In this document: positions 41,495-43,594 of the stretch, one piece after another
Layout: each line of letters opens with the position of its first letter
How positions within the stretch are numbered: position 1 is the stretch's first letter
Source: Gammaproteobacteria bacterium
GTDB taxonomy: Bacteria; Pseudomonadota; Gammaproteobacteria; UBA4575
DNA: 43,594 bases
Assembly: GCA_026706595.1 (NCBI GenBank)
Contig: JAPOYL010000005.1
Location: forward strand, 1-43,594
Reading direction: 5' to 3'
Translations under genes and position numbers: made by a program
Notes under the pieces: generated by a model
The model's database searches: none
Told to the model about the DNA's origin: nothing
The model's input: only the letters and a program-made list of their open reading frames with translations

Positions 41495-42425
41495 CGCCGT
41501 CTCCAGGGTCGCCGGTGCTGATCGCAATCGACAGAATGGCCATGCGAACGGCAATGCCATACTCCACCTGCTGCAGGATTACGGAGCGGGGACCGTCTGC
41601 AACTTCCGAGCTGATTTCCACGCCGCGGTTGATGGGGCCGGGGTGCATGACGATCGCATCCGGGCTGGCCAGCGCCAGTCTTTCCGGAGTCAGTCCGTAC
41701 AACTGGAAGTACTCGTGCTCACTCGGTATGAATGCCCCCTGCATGCGCTCTTTCTGCAGCCGCAGCATGATGATCACGTCGACATCGCGCAATCCCTGCC
41801 AGCAGTTCTGGAATACCTGTACGCCGAGCTGCTCGATGTTCGCAGGCAGCAGCGTGCGCGGTGCGATTACCCGGATCTCGCGTGTGCCGAGGATATTGAG
41901 TGCCTCGATCTGGGAGCGCGCAACACGTGAATGCAGGATGTCGCCCACGATCGCAACGCGCAGCTTGGAAAAATCCTCATGATGTTCGCGAATCGTGAAC
42001 ACGTCGAGCAGCGCCTGGGTCGGGTGCGCATGGCGCCCGTCACCGGCATTGATGATGCTGACGTGGGGGGCTGTGTGCTTGGCAATGAAATCCGCTGCGC
42101 CGCTTTCCGGGTGCCGGACAATGAAGATGTCCGTGTTCATGGCCTCCAGGCTGAACAGGGTGTCCAGCAGGCTTTCGCCCTTGACGGTCGCAGAAGTGGC
42201 GATACTGATGTTGAGGACATCCGCCGACAGCCGTTTGGCCGCCAGCTCAAACGTCGTACGGGTCCGGGTGCTGGGCTCGAAAAAGAGGTTCACGATGGTT
42301 TTGCCGCGTAGCAGCGGCACCTTTTTCACGGCCCGGCCATCGACGCTGGTGAATGACTTGGCGGTATCGAGAATATGGGTCAGGGCCTTGCGGTCCAGTC
42401 TGCTGATGTCCAGAAAATGTCTCAT
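41484..42425 (-). CDS. pyrB: Aspartate carbamoyltransferase catalytic subunit
   Basis: A 313-residue enzyme joining carbamoyl phosphate and aspartate. The carbamoyl-phosphate site has [13 protein letters not shown] near 53-65. Further along are [14 protein letters not shown] and [11 protein letters not shown]. No regulatory subunit (pyrI) gene is adjacent; PyrC' probably takes the structural role. I start it at ATG 42425, after the pyrR stop at 42436. Confidence 0.95.
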   Translation of the reverse strand: MRHFLDISRLDRKALTHILDTAKSFTSVDGRAVKKVPLLRGKTIVNLFFEPSTRTRTTFELAAKRLSADVLNISIATSATVKGESLLDTLFSLEAMNTDIFIVRHPESGAADFIAKHTAPHVSIINAGDGRHAHPTQALLDVFTIREHHEDFSKLRVAIVGDILHSRVARSQIEALNILGTREIRVIAPRTLLPANIEQLGVQVFQNCWQGLRDVDVIIMLRLQKERMQGAFIPSEHEYFQLYGLTPERLALASPDAIVMHPGPINRGVEISSEVADGPRSVILQQVEYGIAVRMAILSIAISTGDPGDGDEA

Positions 42426-42435
42426 GCGAAAAGGC

Positions 42436-42933
42436 TCAGTCCACGATCTCCAGAGCAATCGGCTGCGGGCCGCTGAGCTGCACCTGCTGCCTGGCCTCCA
42501 GGCTGAGCCGCGTACCAACGACATCCGCCTGGATGGGCAACTCCCGGCCATTCCTCTCCACGAGGATGGCCAGGCTGACCGATGCAGGCCGGCCATAGTC
42601 AAAAATCTCGTTGAGGGCCGCACGTACGGTGCGCCCGGTGTACAGGACATCGTCGATCAGGATGATGTGCCTGTCGGTTACGTTCAGGGGCAGGTGGGAA
42701 GGTTTTACTGTCGGCTGGATTCCCGCACGGCTGAAGTCATCCCGGTAAAAGGTGATGTCGAGCACTCCCAGTTCATCCTTGATTTCAAGCATCGACTGGA
42801 TGCGTTCCGCTACCCACACCCCGCCGGTGCGGATTCCAACAAGCAAAGGCTCAGTGATGTCCCGTGCACGCATGAACACGCCGAGATCATGTCCCAGCTT
42901 GTCGATCAGTTGTGCGCCATCCAGGTCGCTCAC
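42436..42933 (-). CDS. pyrR: Bifunctional PyrR (uracil phosphoribosyltransferase/regulator)
   Basis: A 165-residue phosphoribosyltransferase-fold protein. The PRPP-binding loop is [20 protein letters not shown] near 92-110, with GIRTGG near 34. PyrR converts uracil to UMP and in Gram-positives attenuates pyr transcripts. In gammaproteobacteria attenuation is less certain. It starts at GTG 42933, overlapping ruvX by four bases. Confidence 0.9.
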   Translation of the reverse strand: MSDLDGAQLIDKLGHDLGVFMRARDITEPLLVGIRTGGVWVAERIQSMLEIKDELGVLDITFYRDDFSRAGIQPTVKPSHLPLNVTDRHIILIDDVLYTGRTVRAALNEIFDYGRPASVSLAILVERNGRELPIQADVVGTRLSLEARQQVQLSGPQPIALEIVD

Positions 42934-43379
42934 GAAGTGCCCCTTTCCGCAGGGAGGCCATCATGGCATGCAAACCAGCTCTGCAGGATGATGGCTGCCG
43001 CGGCCTTGTCGATGTCGGTCTTGCGGATTTTCCTGCGCTGCCCCCGGGCGCGCATGTCCTTCAGCAGCGCGTACGCGCGCGCCGAAGAGAACGACTCATC
43101 CACGGTTTCCACCGGCAGGCGGTACCGGCGTTGCAGTGCCTTGCAGAAATTGCGGACGTGTTGCTTGATTCGACCCTGGTCCTGCGTGTGATGTTCGACC
43201 CGGCCCACCACCAGGGCGTCAGGATGCCATTGCCCGATGATCTGATCGATCTTGTCCCAGGGTGTGCCTGAACTCGGGACGACCAGCGTCGTCAGGGGAC
43301 TTGCGGTCCCGGCACTGGGAACGCCAATAGCAACCCCGATCCTGCATTCTCCATAATCAAACCCGATCACGTTGGACAT
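42930..43379 (-). CDS. ruvX: Putative pre-16S rRNA nuclease / Holliday junction resolvase-like YqgF
   Basis: A 149-residue RNase H-fold protein. GFDYGECRIGVAIG is at 5-18 with the catalytic Asp. VVGRVEH is near 58 and TVDESFSSARA near 93 with an acidic residue. A final KTDIDKAAAAIILQSW carries the last Asp. YqgF trims 16S rRNA in E. coli. It is flanked by yqgE and pyrR as in many gammaproteobacteria. Confidence 0.92.
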   Translation of the reverse strand: MSNVIGFDYGECRIGVAIGVPSAGTASPLTTLVVPSSGTPWDKIDQIIGQWHPDALVVGRVEHHTQDQGRIKQHVRNFCKALQRRYRLPVETVDESFSSARAYALLKDMRARGQRRKIRKTDIDKAAAAIILQSWFACHDGLPAERGTS

Positions 43380-43433
43380 GGGCAGCCATCGGACAGGTAG
43401 CCTGGCACCACGAACAGGTTTGCAGGTGCACCC

Positions 43434-43594
43434 TCAGGCATGTCCGGCCTCGTTCGAGATCAGGTTCAGGTCGATGCCCAGCTTGCTGGCCGCACTCTGC
43501 CAGCGCTTTTCAACCGGTGTGTCGAATACGATTTTGGCCTGGTACGGGACCGTCAGCCAGGCGTTATCCACCAGTTCCTGTTCCAGTTGCCCCG
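43434..43594 (-). CDS. yqgE: YqgE/AlgH family protein, C-terminal part
   Basis: The last 53 codons of a gene that continues beyond the right edge (stop 43434-43436). The peptide reads QLEQELVDNAWLTVPYQAKI, then VFDTPVEKRWQSAASKLG and a final NEAGHA. It matches the C-terminus of YqgE/AlgH (UPF0301). It lies directly upstream of ruvX, as is usual. Confidence 0.85.
   Translation of the reverse strand, partial: GQLEQELVDNAWLTVPYQAKIVFDTPVEKRWQSAASKLGIDLNLISNEAGHA

Noticed and set aside
41995-43191. 398-codon plus-strand open frame
   Set aside because: It is antisense to pyrB, pyrR and ruvX, all recognised by motif; its translation has no domain pattern.
1-43594. CRISPR array, tRNA or rRNA genes
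   Set aside because: No regularly spaced repeats, cloverleaf-like segments or conserved rRNA stretches were noticed while reading both strands.

Overview
The window looks like a chromosomal segment of a chemolithotrophic, sulfur-metabolising gammaproteobacterium. Two things point there. The housekeeping blocks are in gammaproteobacterial order: yqgE-ruvX-pyrR-pyrB-pyrC'-(pyrK)-yggS-proC-yggT-metX-metW, hspQ, and cysQ divergent from yrfG. The accessory core is a cobalt thiocyanate hydrolase locus together with cyanase. No rRNA, tRNA, CRISPR array or intact insertion sequence was seen. The assignment to a thiocyanate-using sulfur oxidiser is an inference from gene content.

Layout. Positions 1-2500 hold the end of an outer-membrane protein, a methyltransferase, a metallophosphoesterase and a secreted protein of unknown role. 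Positions 2650-3700 hold a cobalt transporter pair (cbtB-cbtA, minus strand) behind a structured leader. Positions 3765-6620 hold a CpdA-like phosphodiesterase, a [2Fe-2S] flavin reductase and two small proteins. Positions 6799-14411 are the thiocyanate/cyanate locus. On the minus strand lie cynS and its CynR-type LysR regulator. Divergently on the plus strand runs an apparent operon scnB-scnA-scnC-P15K-like activator-DsrE-like protein-ABC ATPase-Tat-exported binding protein-permease-second cbtB, closed by a strong hairpin. A decayed gene remnant follows. Positions 15053-16660 (minus) encode a large beta-barrel porin with a His-rich N-terminus.

Positions 17008-25339 (minus) are an aa3-type cytochrome c oxidase cluster: ctaB, coxB carrying two c-type haem domains, coxA, two subunit III genes, a small subunit IV-like protein, two exported proteins and a di-haem peroxidase/MauG-like protein. 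Positions 26052-35061 carry an OmpW-like barrel, divergent ppsR/ppsA, an oxidoreductase, cysQ/yrfG, a YkgJ-type protein, hspQ, a TerB-like protein and an HU protein. Positions 35361-43594 (minus) are methionine, proline and pyrimidine genes.

How the core fits together. Thiocyanate hydrolase (scnBAC) is a nitrile-hydratase-family enzyme that needs cobalt and a post-translationally modified Cys cluster (CTLCSC is present in ScnC). The locus supplies the maturation factor (P15K-like), cobalt uptake candidates (CbtB twice, CbtA once), a candidate anion importer, and cyanase for cyanate. The most interesting signal is regulatory. The cynR-scnB intergenic region and the region upstream of the porin share one composite element in the same geometry: a perfect LysR-type dyad CCATAG-N7-CTATGG, then exactly 11 bp, then an identical 13-mer ATAAAGTCTTGGA. 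It lies about 155 bp before each start codon. A degenerate form of the dyad lies upstream of cbtBA. This predicts a CynR-family regulon joining thiocyanate hydrolysis, an outer-membrane porin and cobalt uptake.
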